NCBI RefSeq assembly: GCF_000987765.1
Contig: NZ_LAHP01000008.1
Span: 86,237 to 150,236 of the forward strand
Source: Arsukibacterium sp. MJ3
GTDB taxonomy: Bacteria; Pseudomonadota; Gammaproteobacteria; Enterobacterales; Alteromonadaceae
Length of the DNA: 64,000 nt
Direction of reading: 5' to 3'
Shown: positions 38,281 through 47,743 of the stretch, one piece after another
Layout: every line of letters begins with the position of its first letter
Position numbering within the stretch: the first letter of the stretch is position 1
The notes under the pieces: generated by a model
The model's input: only the letters and a program-made list of their open reading frames with translations
Database searches by the model: none
What the model was told of the DNA's origin: nothing
Position numbers and translations under genes: made by a program

Positions 38281-40209
38281 GTGCCCAGTTTATTTCAGCA
38301 AATTCAAGCCGGTAAATTATGGGATTTCCATGGTGGTATTCATCCACCTACCCGTAAAGCGCAAACTGCCCAAAAACCCATTGGCGTTATGCCGTTGCCT
38401 GACCGGTTATATATTCCCATTCGACAGCATATTGGAGTGGCCGGCACCTTACTGGTTAGTACTGGCCAAAGGGTATTAAAAGGCCAGCCATTAACCAGTG
38501 CCGATAATTCAATGGCGGTGCCGGTACATGCACCAACCTCTGGCATTATTGCGGCTATTGGCGAGCATACCAGCGCTCATCCCTCGGCGCTGCCTGAACT
38601 TGCCATTACGCTGAGCCCTGACGGTTTAGACGAATGGCGGGTGCAGTATCCGTTAAACCTTGCAACTACCGATAAACTTAGCCTGCTTGAGCGCATTCAG
38701 GAAAGTGGTATTGCCGGTATGGGCGGCGCCGGCTTTCCGGCACATTTAAAAGCTGGGCTGACGCAGCCGGTCGATTACCTGATTATTAACGCGGTGGAAT
38801 GTGAACCTTACATCAGTGCTGACGATGCGCTGATGCAAGAAGGTGCCATAACCATTGTTAAAGGTATCGATATACTGGCAAAACTGCTTAACCCAAAAGC
38901 GGTATTAATTGGCATAGAAGACGATAAACCGATTGCCAGTGCGGCATTAAAAGCAGCCTGCAGTCAACGTGAACATTACTATATTCGCGACGTGCCCACC
39001 AAGTATCCATCGGGTGGTGAAAAACAACTTATCCAGTTGCTCACGGCTAAGGAAGTCCCTGCTGGCCGTCGGCCAATTGATATTGGTATTGTTATGCTAA
39101 ATATCGGTACTGCCTTTGCTATTGCTCAAGCAGTGCTGGATGATCAGCCGTTATTGTCTCGTGTTGTTACCGTAACCGGCGAAACACTGCGTCAACCGCA
39201 AAACGTACTGGCATTAATTGGCACCCCGGTCATTGATTTACTGAATTTTTGTGGTTATCAGCGGCAAACAGCTGAAAAAGTGATTATGGGTGGGCCCATG
39301 ATGGGCTTTACCCTGCCCGACTTAACAGTACCTATTATAAAAACAACCAACTGTATTCTGGCACCAAGCGTGGCAGAACTACCGGCTGATGGCAATGAAA
39401 CTGACTGTATTCGTTGCAGTGCGTGTGCCGATGTTTGTCCGGCCAGTTTACTGCCACAGCAGCTATTGTGGTATAGCAAAGCAAAAGATCCCGCCAAGTT
39501 AGATGAATATAATTTGTTTGACTGTATTGAATGCGGCGCCTGTGCTTATGTTTGCCCCAGTGAAATACCCTTAGTACAGTATTACCGGGTAGCTAAAGCT
39601 GACATTCGTGAACAACAACGCGAAGCCGTTAAAGCAGAACAGGCCAAAGCGCGCTTTGAAGCACGTAATGCCCGGTTAGAGTGGGATAAACAACAACGTA
39701 TGGCCCGCAATCAAAAACTGGCGCAGGCCCGCGAACAAGCCCAACAAAATAATGGCAGTAGTAATGCCGTAGCTGACGCGCTAGCCCGCATTAAAGCCAA
39801 GCAAGCGGAGCAACAGGCCTTACCTGCTGAGCGTGAACACATTCTTGCCGAGCGTGAAGCGAAAAAACAGCAGGCCCGTGATTATCAGGCAGCCAAAGCT
39901 ACTGAGACAGTGCAAGCTATAAAACCAGAGCAATTAGTTGCTGAAACACCATCTGAACCAATAGATAAACCTGACAAGGGTGCGGCTGTTGCCGCTGCCG
40001 TTGCCAGAGCAAAAGCCCGCAAAGCAGCACAGGCTGCAGCGGATCAACAAGCGCAAATTGCAGACGCTGAACAAACCAAACAGCCTGAAGCCATTGTGCC
40101 GGAAACAGTGGCGGTAGAGCATCCCCCTGCCGATCCACGCAAAGCGGCCATTGCCGCGGCGATAGCCCGGGCAAAAGCAAAAAAACAAGCTGACAGTGAG
40201 ACAACATGA
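38281..40209 (+). CDS. rnfC: Rnf complex subunit C
   Basis: 642 residues from GTG 38281, with GGAG 6 nt upstream; the frame is open from 38182, inside rnfB, but has no ribosome site there. It has the NADH/FMN-binding Nqo1-like region (SGIAGMGGAGFPAHLK, VECEPYISADD, PSGGEKQLIQLLTAKEVP) and two [4Fe-4S] motifs, CIRCSACADVCP and CIECGACAYVCP. A C-terminal extension of about 170 residues is Ala/Lys/Gln-rich, with repeated A-A-A-x-A-R-A-K segments, as in other gammaproteobacterial RnfC proteins. It is the NAD-reactive subunit. Confidence 0.95.
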   Translation: MPSLFQQIQAGKLWDFHGGIHPPTRKAQTAQKPIGVMPLPDRLYIPIRQHIGVAGTLLVSTGQRVLKGQPLTSADNSMAVPVHAPTSGIIAAIGEHTSAHPSALPELAITLSPDGLDEWRVQYPLNLATTDKLSLLERIQESGIAGMGGAGFPAHLKAGLTQPVDYLIINAVECEPYISADDALMQEGAITIVKGIDILAKLLNPKAVLIGIEDDKPIASAALKAACSQREHYYIRDVPTKYPSGGEKQLIQLLTAKEVPAGRRPIDIGIVMLNIGTAFAIAQAVLDDQPLLSRVVTVTGETLRQPQNVLALIGTPVIDLLNFCGYQRQTAEKVIMGGPMMGFTLPDLTVPIIKTTNCILAPSVAELPADGNETDCIRCSACADVCPASLLPQQLLWYSKAKDPAKLDEYNLFDCIECGACAYVCPSEIPLVQYYRVAKADIREQQREAVKAEQAKARFEARNARLEWDKQQRMARNQKLAQAREQAQQNNGSSNAVADALARIKAKQAEQQALPAEREHILAEREAKKQQARDYQAAKATETVQAIKPEQLVAETPSEPIDKPDKGAAVAAAVARAKARKAAQAAADQQAQIADAEQTKQPEAIVPETVAVEHPPADPRKAAIAAAIARAKAKKQADSETT

Positions 40210-41273
40210 GTTTTAAAATTACCAGCTCACCCCATAACCGCATAAGCCGCAGCACCTCTGAAATAATGCTATTAGTGGTGCTGGCGTGTATTCCAGGCAT
40301 AGCGGTGCAGGCGGTATTATTTGGTTACGGTGTGCTGGTGCAGTTGCTACTGGCTATTAGCACCGCCTGGCTCGCTGAAGCACTGATAATGCGGCTGCGT
40401 GCAAAAAAAGTGCTGCCTCGCCTAAAAGACCACAGTGCTTTGCTAACCGGAGTATTGCTGGCCATATCAATTCCACCTTATGCTCCCTGGTGGCTAATTG
40501 TTATCGGTACTCTGTTTGCGATTATTATTGTCAAACAACTGTATGGTGGTTTGGGCAATAACCTGTTTAATCCGGCTATGGCGGCTTACGTGGTATTACT
40601 TATCTCGTTTCCACTGCAAATGACGCAGTGGTTGCCCAGCGTCAGTTTACAACCGGAAAGCCTGCATCTGTTGGATGCTTTCTGCGCTGTTTTCAGCCAA
40701 TACAGCTGCAGTGGTTTTAGTATTAGCCAGTTGCAAACCGGTATTGATGGCATTTCAATGGCTACCCCGCTGGATACTATACGTACCGATTTAGCTGCAG
40801 GGCGTACCTTAACTGAAAGCCTGCAAAGCCCGGTGTTCTATGGTATTGCCGGTGCCGGCTGGCTTTGGGTGAACCTGGCCTATCTGGCCGGCGGTTTGTT
40901 ATTGTTAAAGTTACGGGTTATTGGCTGGCGCATTCCAGCGGCGGTGCTTGGCGGCTTGTTTGTCTGTAGCCTGCTAAGCTGGCTGGCTGCTGCCGATACC
41001 AACCCAAGCCCGATGCTGCAATTGTTTTCTGGCGCTACTATGTTGGCGGCTTTTTTTATTGCAACCGATCCGGTATCAGCGTCTACTACCAATAACGGCC
41101 GCATTGTTTATGGCGTTTTAATTGGCTTTATTATTTATATTATCCGTAAATACGGCGGCTATCCTGATGGCGTGGCGTTTGCGGTATTGTTGGCTAATAT
41201 GGCGGTGCCTCTCATTGATTATTATACCCGGCCCCGCACCTATGGCCATAAAGCAAAAGGAGCCGAAAAGTGA
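40206..41273 (+). CDS. rnfD: Rnf complex subunit D
   Basis: 355 residues, about nine membrane helices. The covalent FMN attachment motif is FSGATML, with Thr278 as the expected linkage. GNNLFNPAMAAYV and FIATDPVSAST are further family blocks. It overlaps rnfC by 4 nt (ATGA) and rnfG by 4 nt (GTGA). Confidence 0.95.
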   Translation: MSFKITSSPHNRISRSTSEIMLLVVLACIPGIAVQAVLFGYGVLVQLLLAISTAWLAEALIMRLRAKKVLPRLKDHSALLTGVLLAISIPPYAPWWLIVIGTLFAIIIVKQLYGGLGNNLFNPAMAAYVVLLISFPLQMTQWLPSVSLQPESLHLLDAFCAVFSQYSCSGFSISQLQTGIDGISMATPLDTIRTDLAAGRTLTESLQSPVFYGIAGAGWLWVNLAYLAGGLLLLKLRVIGWRIPAAVLGGLFVCSLLSWLAAADTNPSPMLQLFSGATMLAAFFIATDPVSASTTNNGRIVYGVLIGFIIYIIRKYGGYPDGVAFAVLLANMAVPLIDYYTRPRTYGHKAKGAEK

Positions 41274-41902
41274 TCACGCCAATATCTAAGAACGCTCTGC
41301 TGCTCGCACTAGTTGCACTGGTTTGTGTGGCAATACTGGGCTTGGTGAATCAGTTGGCGCAACCCAAAATTGCCGAGCAACAACTGGCTAATAAGTTGGC
41401 TATTTTAAATGATGTTTTGCCGCAAAACAGTGCCAGTGCCAGCTTATTGGCCGATTGTATCCTGGTTACCAACTTACCCTTACTGGGTCGCCCTACACCG
41501 CAAGCGATATATCGGCTGCGTGACGAGCAAGGCATCAGCGCCTTTGTTATTGAAACTACCGCGCCTGATGGCTACAGCGGTAATATAGATTTAATTGTTG
41601 CCGTTACCCCAGAGGGTACTATCCTTGGCAGCAGGGTGTTGAATCATCAGGAAACACCCGGCCTTGGCGATAAAATTGAACGCCGTCGTTCAGACTGGAT
41701 TGATAGTTTCAGCCAAAAACAGGTTAGCAGCAGTAACGAAGCACGCTGGGCCGTTAAAAAAGACGGTGGCCAGTTTGATCAATTTACCGGTGCCACCATT
41801 ACCCCGCGAGCCATTGTAAAAGCAATATATAACGCAGGCATGTTAGTACTACAGCAGCCCGAATTGGCCAATCGGCCAGCAAATTGCGGAGCCAGTTTAT
41901 GA
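41270..41902 (+). CDS. rnfG: Rnf complex subunit G, FMN-binding
   Basis: 210 residues, GTG start overlapping the rnfD stop. One N-terminal membrane helix, then a periplasmic FMN-binding domain with TGATIT around Thr176, the site of the phosphoester-bound [15 protein letters not shown] and [10 protein letters not shown] are conserved family blocks. Confidence 0.95.
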   Translation: MITPISKNALLLALVALVCVAILGLVNQLAQPKIAEQQLANKLAILNDVLPQNSASASLLADCILVTNLPLLGRPTPQAIYRLRDEQGISAFVIETTAPDGYSGNIDLIVAVTPEGTILGSRVLNHQETPGLGDKIERRRSDWIDSFSQKQVSSSNEARWAVKKDGGQFDQFTGATITPRAIVKAIYNAGMLVLQQPELANRPANCGASL

Positions 41903-42603
41903 GCGACAATTCAGCGAGTATCCGTGAACTCACAGTGCAGGGCTTATGGCGAAACAACCCAGGCTTAGTACAGTTGCTTGGTTTATGCCCGTTACTGGCC
42001 GTTACTGGCACCGTAACCAATGCACTGGGGCTGGGGTTTGCCACCTTATTGGTGCTGCTCGGTTCAAACGTTGTGGTATCGATGGTACGCAACGTTATTC
42101 CTTCAGAAATTCGTATTCCGGTTTTTGTGCTGATCATCGCCAGTTTCGTTACCGTCATTCAATTACTGATGAATGCCTATACCTTTGGTTTGTATCAATC
42201 GCTCGGCATATTTATCCCGTTAATTGTTACCAACTGCGCCATTATTGGCCGCGCTGAAGCCTTTGCTTCAAAGAATGCCGTGCTACCCTCTGCGGTCGAT
42301 GCAATCATGATGGGCTTAGGCTTTATGCTGGTATTAATAGCGCTGGGCGCTATGCGCGAAATCCTTGGCCAAGGCACCTTATTTGACGGTGCTGATTTAC
42401 TACTTGGCGACTGGGCTAGCGCGCTGCGCATTGAGCTTTTCACACTGGATACCCAGTTTTTATTAGCCATGCTGCCACCGGGCGCCTTTATTGGCATGGG
42501 GCTGCTAATTGCCCTGAAAAACCTGATAGACGCCAAATTACAACAACGCCAAGGCGCAGCAGCAGGCATTAGCCGGGCCAGGGTAACCGGTACCGTACAA
42601 TAA
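41899..42603 (+). CDS. rnfE: Rnf complex subunit E
   Basis: 234 residues from ATG 41899; an in-frame TTG at 41884 is disfavoured. Six membrane helices with [20 protein letters not shown] and [20 protein letters not shown], mirroring RnfA. Overlaps the rnfG stop by 4 nt and closes the rnf operon. Confidence 0.95.
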   Translation: MSDNSASIRELTVQGLWRNNPGLVQLLGLCPLLAVTGTVTNALGLGFATLLVLLGSNVVVSMVRNVIPSEIRIPVFVLIIASFVTVIQLLMNAYTFGLYQSLGIFIPLIVTNCAIIGRAEAFASKNAVLPSAVDAIMMGLGFMLVLIALGAMREILGQGTLFDGADLLLGDWASALRIELFTLDTQFLLAMLPPGAFIGMGLLIALKNLIDAKLQQRQGAAAGISRARVTGTVQ

Positions 42604-42660
42604 TCATGTTATAGGGCCCACCAACTAACCTTAGCCAATAGTAAAGCGATACGTTAAATA

Positions 42661-43320
42661 ATGAATAAACAAAAACGCATTGAAATACTTAGCCGGTTGC
42701 GGGCAGCTAACCCAGAACCGACTACTGAGCTTACCTTCAGCTCGCCGTTTGAGTTGCTGATTGCGGTATTATTATCCGCACAAGCCACTGATGTTAGTGT
42801 CAATAAAGCCACCATGCTTTTATTCCCCATTGCCCGCACCCCACAAGCCATGCTGGCGCTGGGGGTAGATGGCGTTAAGCACTACATAAAAACCATTGGC
42901 TTATTTAACACCAAAGCCGAAAATGTAATTAAAACCTGCCGTATTTTGGTCGAGCAATACGGCGCTGTGGTGCCCGAAAACCGTAGCGCCTTAGAAGCCC
43001 TGCCAGGCGTTGGCCGCAAAACCGCTAATGTGGTGCTGAACACTGCCTTTGGCTGGCTAAAAGATAATGAAGGTAAATATTTTATAGCGGTCGACACGCA
43101 TATTCAGCGAGTTGCTAATCGTACAGGCTACGCTAAAGGCAAAACAGTTGAAGCAACCGAACAAAGCATCATTAAAAACACCCCGAACAAAACTGAATTT
43201 ATGTATGACTTGCATCACTGGTTAATTCTGCATGGCCGTTATACTTGCACGGCCAGAAAGCCGAAATGTGGCTCTTGTATCATTGAAGATTTATGTGAAT
43301 TTAAAGATAAAACTGAATAG
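42661..43320 (+). CDS. nth: Endonuclease III (DNA glycosylase/AP lyase)
   Basis: 219 residues. The helix-hairpin-helix LPGVGRKTAN carries the catalytic Lys120, with Asp145 in AVDTHIQRV. The C-terminal [4Fe-4S] loop reads CTARKPKCGSCIIEDLC. It removes oxidised pyrimidines. Compared with E. coli Nth (catalytic Asp138), about seven residues are inserted between Lys120 and the Asp (GWLKDNEGKYFIAVD). It follows rnfE by 57 bp, the same rnf/rsx-nth order as in E. coli. Confidence 0.95.
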   Translation: MNKQKRIEILSRLRAANPEPTTELTFSSPFELLIAVLLSAQATDVSVNKATMLLFPIARTPQAMLALGVDGVKHYIKTIGLFNTKAENVIKTCRILVEQYGAVVPENRSALEALPGVGRKTANVVLNTAFGWLKDNEGKYFIAVDTHIQRVANRTGYAKGKTVEATEQSIIKNTPNKTEFMYDLHHWLILHGRYTCTARKPKCGSCIIEDLCEFKDKTE

Positions 43321-43329
43321 GAGAACATA

Positions 43330-43731
43330 ATGAGAATGCTTCACACCATGCTGCGCGTGGGTAATTTGAAAAAGTCGATTGCGTTTTACACTGACATACT
43401 GGGCATGACACTGCTGCGCCAGTCTGATAACACCGAATATAAGTATACCTTAGCCTTTGTTGGTTATGGCGATGAGAGTGAGCATACCGTGCTGGAGCTT
43501 ACTTATAACTGGGATACCGACAGTTACGATTTAGGCAATGCTTATGGCCATATTGCGCTGGAAGTAGACGATGTGTATCAGGCTTGCGACAAAATTCGTG
43601 CTAAAGGCGGTGTAATAAGCCGCGAACCTGGCCCGGTAAAAGGCGGTAGCACAGAAATAGCCTTTGTACGTGATCCGGATAACTATGCAATAGAACTTAT
43701 CCAGAAGAAAGCCAAATACGATACCTTATAG
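43330..43731 (+). CDS. gloA: Lactoylglutathione lyase (glyoxalase I)
   Basis: 133 residues. All four metal ligands of the Ni-type enzyme are in the standard positions: His5, Glu56, His74 and Glu122. It isomerises the methylglyoxal-glutathione hemithioacetal to S-lactoylglutathione. It sits 9 nt after nth with AGGAG between, and 15 nt before a GNAT gene, so the three are probably co-transcribed. Confidence 0.95.
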   Translation: MRMLHTMLRVGNLKKSIAFYTDILGMTLLRQSDNTEYKYTLAFVGYGDESEHTVLELTYNWDTDSYDLGNAYGHIALEVDDVYQACDKIRAKGGVISREPGPVKGGSTEIAFVRDPDNYAIELIQKKAKYDTL

Positions 43732-43746
43732 TCAAGCGGAGCAGAC

Positions 43747-44259
43747 ATGACCGATTTAGATAAAACGACAACCCCAGAACTTCAGGTTAGAGCCGCCAAT
43801 GTCGAGGATGCGGCAACAATTTTACAGTTTATAACCGAGCTTGCCATCTTTGAAAAAGCTGAAAATGAAGTGCTGACCTCGGTAGAAATGATAAAACACA
43901 CCTTGTTTAGCGCTGATGTCAAAGCGCATGCTCTGATTTGTGAGCGCGCCGGTGAGGCAATCGGTTTTGCTGTTTATTTTTACAATTACTCTACCTGGCT
44001 GGGTAAATACGGTTTGTATCTGGAAGATCTATATATTACCCCAGATGCCAGGCGCAGCGGTGCCGGCAAAGCCATGTTTAAAGCCTTGGCAAATATTGCC
44101 GTGGCAAATAATTGCGGCCGCTTTGAATGGAGTGTGTTGGACTGGAATACACACGCTATTACGTTTTATCAGGCATTACATGCTCAGGAGAAAACAGAAT
44201 GGTTGGGCTATCGCTTAACTGAACCACAAATAAAAGCCTTAGCCGAACAAGCCGACTAA
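43747..44259 (+). CDS. GNAT family N-acetyltransferase
   Basis: 170 residues. LYLEDLYITPDARRSGAGKA holds the acetyl-CoA loop (RRSGAGKAM) and the preceding beta-strand. The segment FAVYFYNYSTWLGKYGLYLE resembles diamine/thialysine N-acetyltransferases (SSAT-like), which acetylate polyamines or thialysine. This subfamily call is by pattern only. GGAG precedes the ATG. Confidence 0.85.
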   Translation: MTDLDKTTTPELQVRAANVEDAATILQFITELAIFEKAENEVLTSVEMIKHTLFSADVKAHALICERAGEAIGFAVYFYNYSTWLGKYGLYLEDLYITPDARRSGAGKAMFKALANIAVANNCGRFEWSVLDWNTHAITFYQALHAQEKTEWLGYRLTEPQIKALAEQAD

Positions 44260-44331
44260 ACATTTTTGCACTACATAGGCAGAGTAAATCTTCACGCCAA
44301 AGCAAACATGTTTTGGCGTAACACCTTGCCG

Positions 44332-45228
44332 TTACTCCATGCTAATAATGACTTTTTCATTTAATGACATTGCTAAATTATTATCGTAATACGCCGCTTC
44401 ATTAATAAACGTTGGGTATACCGTCTGCTCGCCATCAAAACAGATTTCTGTGCCATCAAATAGACTAAAAATCGGGTCCCCCGGGTTAATCGGCTGGTAA
44501 TCTTTGTCCTGTACATTTTTATGCACCATACCCAAACGTTCACCCTGCTCATTCACTGGCAGCTTTATGCTATGCAAATAGCGAAACGCTTCTGTCTGTT
44601 TTGGCAGCTCAGGAACGGCATCGGTATTATAAAGCTCAACAAAATCGAGAATATGCCGGGTCATTTTGTCCATTAGTTCCAGTACATCGTGCCGCAGTAC
44701 TGACTGGGGCTGCGGCCCCACCTCAACCAATACTCCATAGCGGCCTAAAGTACACATTAAGGCATGTTCAGCCGCAGCAAGGTGGTCTTCGTCAAGTGAA
44801 ATAATAGCTTCTGGCATGACCATTTTGACATAAGCGGCCAACTGATTATAAAAAGGCCCGGCTTGGGTAAGAATTAAACAGGCGCCCATATTGCTGGTGG
44901 TGTTATGTAAATCAATGAGTAAGTCGGTTTTAGCAGCGCCTTTGGGGCCAAGCTCAGCATTGAGTATTTTAGCCCGGTTTTGTTCATAGTTGGTCAGGCT
45001 TGGGTTAGCCAAATCGATATTTTTAAACTGACGGTTTAAATCACTGTGCAAATAGCGTTTATTGGCATGGTATGCCTCAGGGTTAGCCCAGACACTGTGG
45101 CAAGTAAAACTGGCACGCTTTATCAGCTCAGGCTTCGCCTGATAGTGCTTTACTAAATAAATACCGGAAAATTCATTGCCATGCACACCGCCAACAATAG
45201 CCACTTGTTTAATTTTATCCATTACCAC
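44332..45228 (-). CDS. Aspartoacylase/AstE-AspA family zinc hydrolase
   Basis: 298 residues from GTG 45228, which has AGGAG 6 nt upstream; ATG 45222 is the alternative. Zinc ligands are visible in GGVHGNEFSG (His16, Glu19) and in LLIDLHNTTSN (His). Length, HGNE and the C-terminal beta domain match aspartoacylase, which splits N-acetylaspartate or related N-acyl amino acids into aspartate and acetate. Aminoacylase-3-like use of other N-acyl amino acids is possible. It converges on the GNAT gene. Confidence 0.88.
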   Translation of the reverse strand: MVMDKIKQVAIVGGVHGNEFSGIYLVKHYQAKPELIKRASFTCHSVWANPEAYHANKRYLHSDLNRQFKNIDLANPSLTNYEQNRAKILNAELGPKGAAKTDLLIDLHNTTSNMGACLILTQAGPFYNQLAAYVKMVMPEAIISLDEDHLAAAEHALMCTLGRYGVLVEVGPQPQSVLRHDVLELMDKMTRHILDFVELYNTDAVPELPKQTEAFRYLHSIKLPVNEQGERLGMVHKNVQDKDYQPINPGDPIFSLFDGTEICFDGEQTVYPTFINEAAYYDNNLAMSLNEKVIISME

Positions 45229-45369
45229 GGTGTACTCCTAATGTCTGTGCCTAATGTCTGTGTTAAAGCTCAAGCTTAGTACGCAATTAAGCCGCCAGTA
45301 TGACGTCAACCAGCAAAAAACAGAACATAACAGCAACAAAAAAGCGGAAATTAGCGTTTTAAAACCTGA

Positions 45370-45576
45370 TTAAGCGGCGGGTTTGGCAAGACTATCAATA
45401 TCGCGTGATTGTTTTACTAATTCGTTATGTAAAATAACACTAACCTGGCAGACGCATTTACCACATTGGCTACCTACACCTAAACCACTTTTCAATTCAC
45501 GCATAGTACAGGCGCCGTTAGCAATATGTTGCTTAATAGCTTTATCCGATACCGCTTTGCATAAACAGACAAACAT
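45370..45576 (-). CDS. bfd: Bacterioferritin-associated ferredoxin-like [2Fe-2S] protein
   Basis: 68 residues from the ATG at 45576 (GAGAGG upstream). The four cluster cysteines are in CLC and CGKC (MFVCLCKAVSD, then VGSQCGKCVCQV). Bfd passes electrons to bacterioferritin so that stored iron is released. No bacterioferritin gene is adjacent. The C-terminal 10 residues are extra. Confidence 0.92.
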   Translation of the reverse strand: MFVCLCKAVSDKAIKQHIANGACTMRELKSGLGVGSQCGKCVCQVSVILHNELVKQSRDIDSLAKPAA

Positions 45577-45721
45577 GGCGTGACCTCTCAGTAACAAACA
45601 CCACGCCACTTTAATCTAACTACGAACTATTATCAATACCATTTAGAAAAAAGACTTACCCTGATAGTGGCGCGGGTAAGTCATTTTATCGGGGTTAATA
45701 ACGGTGTTATTAACCGTACCG

Positions 45722-46924
45722 TTAACGAAACAATACTTTTTCTTGTTGAAACCAATGTACACAAAAAGCAATCAGCGCCGCAGCCAAGGCTGTAGTAGAG
45801 GCAAAAATTAACGCTAATAAGCCGTAATCAGCAGTGCCCTTTAATAACTCTTTAATTGCCAGCGCAATATTGGTTAATGGTATTAATGCCGTAGTGACAT
45901 CCAGCTCCATGCCGGGCGCCATAGCAATCATCAGTGGCACGATAACCAAAATAGTTAACGGGCTCATGTAATTTTGTGCTTCTTTAAAAGTACGGGCGTA
46001 AATTGAAATGGCCAGCAGCAGCGCAGCAAAAATAGCCGCAGTTGGCAGTAATAACGAAAACATCAACACTAAATCAAGAATAGTAATGCTGGCCAACGCT
46101 TCTGACACTTTTGACAGATCAGCAAAGGCACTGATAATAGCGCCCCATACCCCCAAGCTGACCACGGTTATCAGCGCAGTCATTAGTGCAGTTGTCAGCA
46201 CTGTTAAAAACTTACCCAGCACAATGGCCGTGCGGCTAACCGGACAAATTAGCAGGGTTTCCAACGTGCCACGTTCCTTTTCACCCGCGCCCATGTCTAC
46301 CGCCGGATACATAGCACCGCTTAAACATAACAACACCAGGGCATAGGCTAAAATAGCCCCCATGCTTTCGCCAATGTTTTCCCGCTGCTCAGCAGTGTTA
46401 ACTTTGGAAAGCTTAACCGGTTTTAAAATGGCCGTTAAATTGGCCGGATCAACCCCCAGCTGGCTTAGAGTATTTCGCTGCAACTGCTCCTGGTAGGTTG
46501 CCAGCATCTCGTCGAAATAGTTGTACATAAAATCGAGTTGCGACGAGCGATTATAAATAAGTTGCCACTCAGTTTGCTGCACGGCCGCTTTACGACTGGC
46601 AAAATCTGTCGGGATCACCAGTGCCACATCAAATTCTTTATTACGAATGGCCGCAACCAAATCGTCTTCACTGGTTAGTGTGGTTTCAATTTTTTTAAAG
46701 TTTTTATGATAAAACAGCGCTTCGGCAAATTCCGGCGCCTGTTGCTCATTAATAATTACGTAGCGATGCTGCTCTTCCATTGCCTTGTTAGTCGTGGTCG
46801 CCATTACCAGGCCGACGATACCAAACAACACCGGAAAAATAAGAATGGGCAATAAAATAACGAAAATCAGGGTTTTTTTATCGCGCAATAATTCGGTTAA
46901 TTCTTTAAAGTATACCTGCCACAT
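45722..46924 (-). CDS. ABC-2 type exporter permease (NatB-like)
   Basis: 400 residues from ATG 46924, one base after the ATPase stop. One helix at about 20-45, a large extracytoplasmic domain (about 50-175), then five to six helices. KERGTLETLLICPVSR is the hallmark of NatB/YhaP sodium-export permeases. With the upstream ATPase it forms a NatAB-like exporter; the substrate (Na+, lipid or drug) is not certain. Confidence 0.85.
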   Translation of the reverse strand: MWQVYFKELTELLRDKKTLIFVILLPILIFPVLFGIVGLVMATTTNKAMEEQHRYVIINEQQAPEFAEALFYHKNFKKIETTLTSEDDLVAAIRNKEFDVALVIPTDFASRKAAVQQTEWQLIYNRSSQLDFMYNYFDEMLATYQEQLQRNTLSQLGVDPANLTAILKPVKLSKVNTAEQRENIGESMGAILAYALVLLCLSGAMYPAVDMGAGEKERGTLETLLICPVSRTAIVLGKFLTVLTTALMTALITVVSLGVWGAIISAFADLSKVSEALASITILDLVLMFSLLLPTAAIFAALLLAISIYARTFKEAQNYMSPLTILVIVPLMIAMAPGMELDVTTALIPLTNIALAIKELLKGTADYGLLALIFASTTALAAALIAFCVHWFQQEKVLFR

Positions 46925-46925
46925 A

Positions 46926-47723
46926 TTAAGCAACTCCCTGCAGAGGTTGGTTAGCAATAACGGCTAAAAAAGCCTGACGAAGATCGCCGTGCGGGGCCAG
47001 CTGTTTAAACTGTTCCAGCGTGCCGGAAAAACTGCTTAGCCCTTTATCTATCACCACCACTTTGTCACACAAGGCACCTACTTCATCTAAATGATGAGTT
47101 GAAAAAATCACTGGGGTGCCCTGTGCTTTTAGCGACATAATAAAGTCCAGTACGGTTTGCACTGTCATAATATCCAGTCCAGTGGTTGGCTCATCTAAAA
47201 TAACCACTTTGGGGTTATGCACAACCGCCCGGGCAATCGCCGTTTTTTGTTTCATGCCGGTCGACATAGTATCGACCCGGCGATTAGCAAAGTTATGCAT
47301 GTCGAGCATGGTAAACAGCTGATCAATCCGTTCTTTAATTGCCAGCTCTTTCATACCATGTAAGCGGGCAAAATAAGCAATATTTTCAAAGGCGGTTAAT
47401 TTACCGTACAAGCCGGTATCTGCAGATAAAAAACCAATTTCTTTGCGGGCCTGCACCGGCTTTTGCAACACATCAATGCCATTAATAAAAACCGAGCCGC
47501 TGTCTTGCTTTAATGCAGTAGAGAGCATGCGAAGCGTAGTGGTTTTACCGGCACCATTAGGCCCCAGCAACCCCAACACCTCGCCCTCACCACAGGTAAA
47601 ACTAACATCGCGTACGGAATGAAACGCTTTGTCACTGTAACGCACATCTTGTTTTTCCGTGTCCGACAATTTATTGCCTTTGCTTATGGCAAAGGCTTTA
47701 GCTAACCCTTTTATTTCAATCAT
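46926..47723 (-). CDS. ABC transporter ATP-binding protein (NatA-like)
   Basis: 265 residues. Walker A GPNGAGKT at 54-61, signature MSTGMKQKTAIA, Walker B VVILDEPTTGLD, and H-loop STHHLDE. The initial MIEIKGLAKAF and the DRRVDTMSTG-like segment fit the NatA group. AGGAAG lies 6 nt before the ATG; the permease follows with 1 nt between genes. Confidence 0.92.
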   Translation of the reverse strand: MIEIKGLAKAFAISKGNKLSDTEKQDVRYSDKAFHSVRDVSFTCGEGEVLGLLGPNGAGKTTTLRMLSTALKQDSGSVFINGIDVLQKPVQARKEIGFLSADTGLYGKLTAFENIAYFARLHGMKELAIKERIDQLFTMLDMHNFANRRVDTMSTGMKQKTAIARAVVHNPKVVILDEPTTGLDIMTVQTVLDFIMSLKAQGTPVIFSTHHLDEVGALCDKVVVIDKGLSSFSGTLEQFKQLAPHGDLRQAFLAVIANQPLQGVA

Positions 47724-47743
47724 GTAATCTTCCTAATCGTGAT

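Noticed and set aside
44294..44319. Inverted repeat ACGCCAAA / TTTGGCGT between convergent genes
   Set aside because: It could be a terminator, but there is no T-tract on either strand and the loop is 10 nt.
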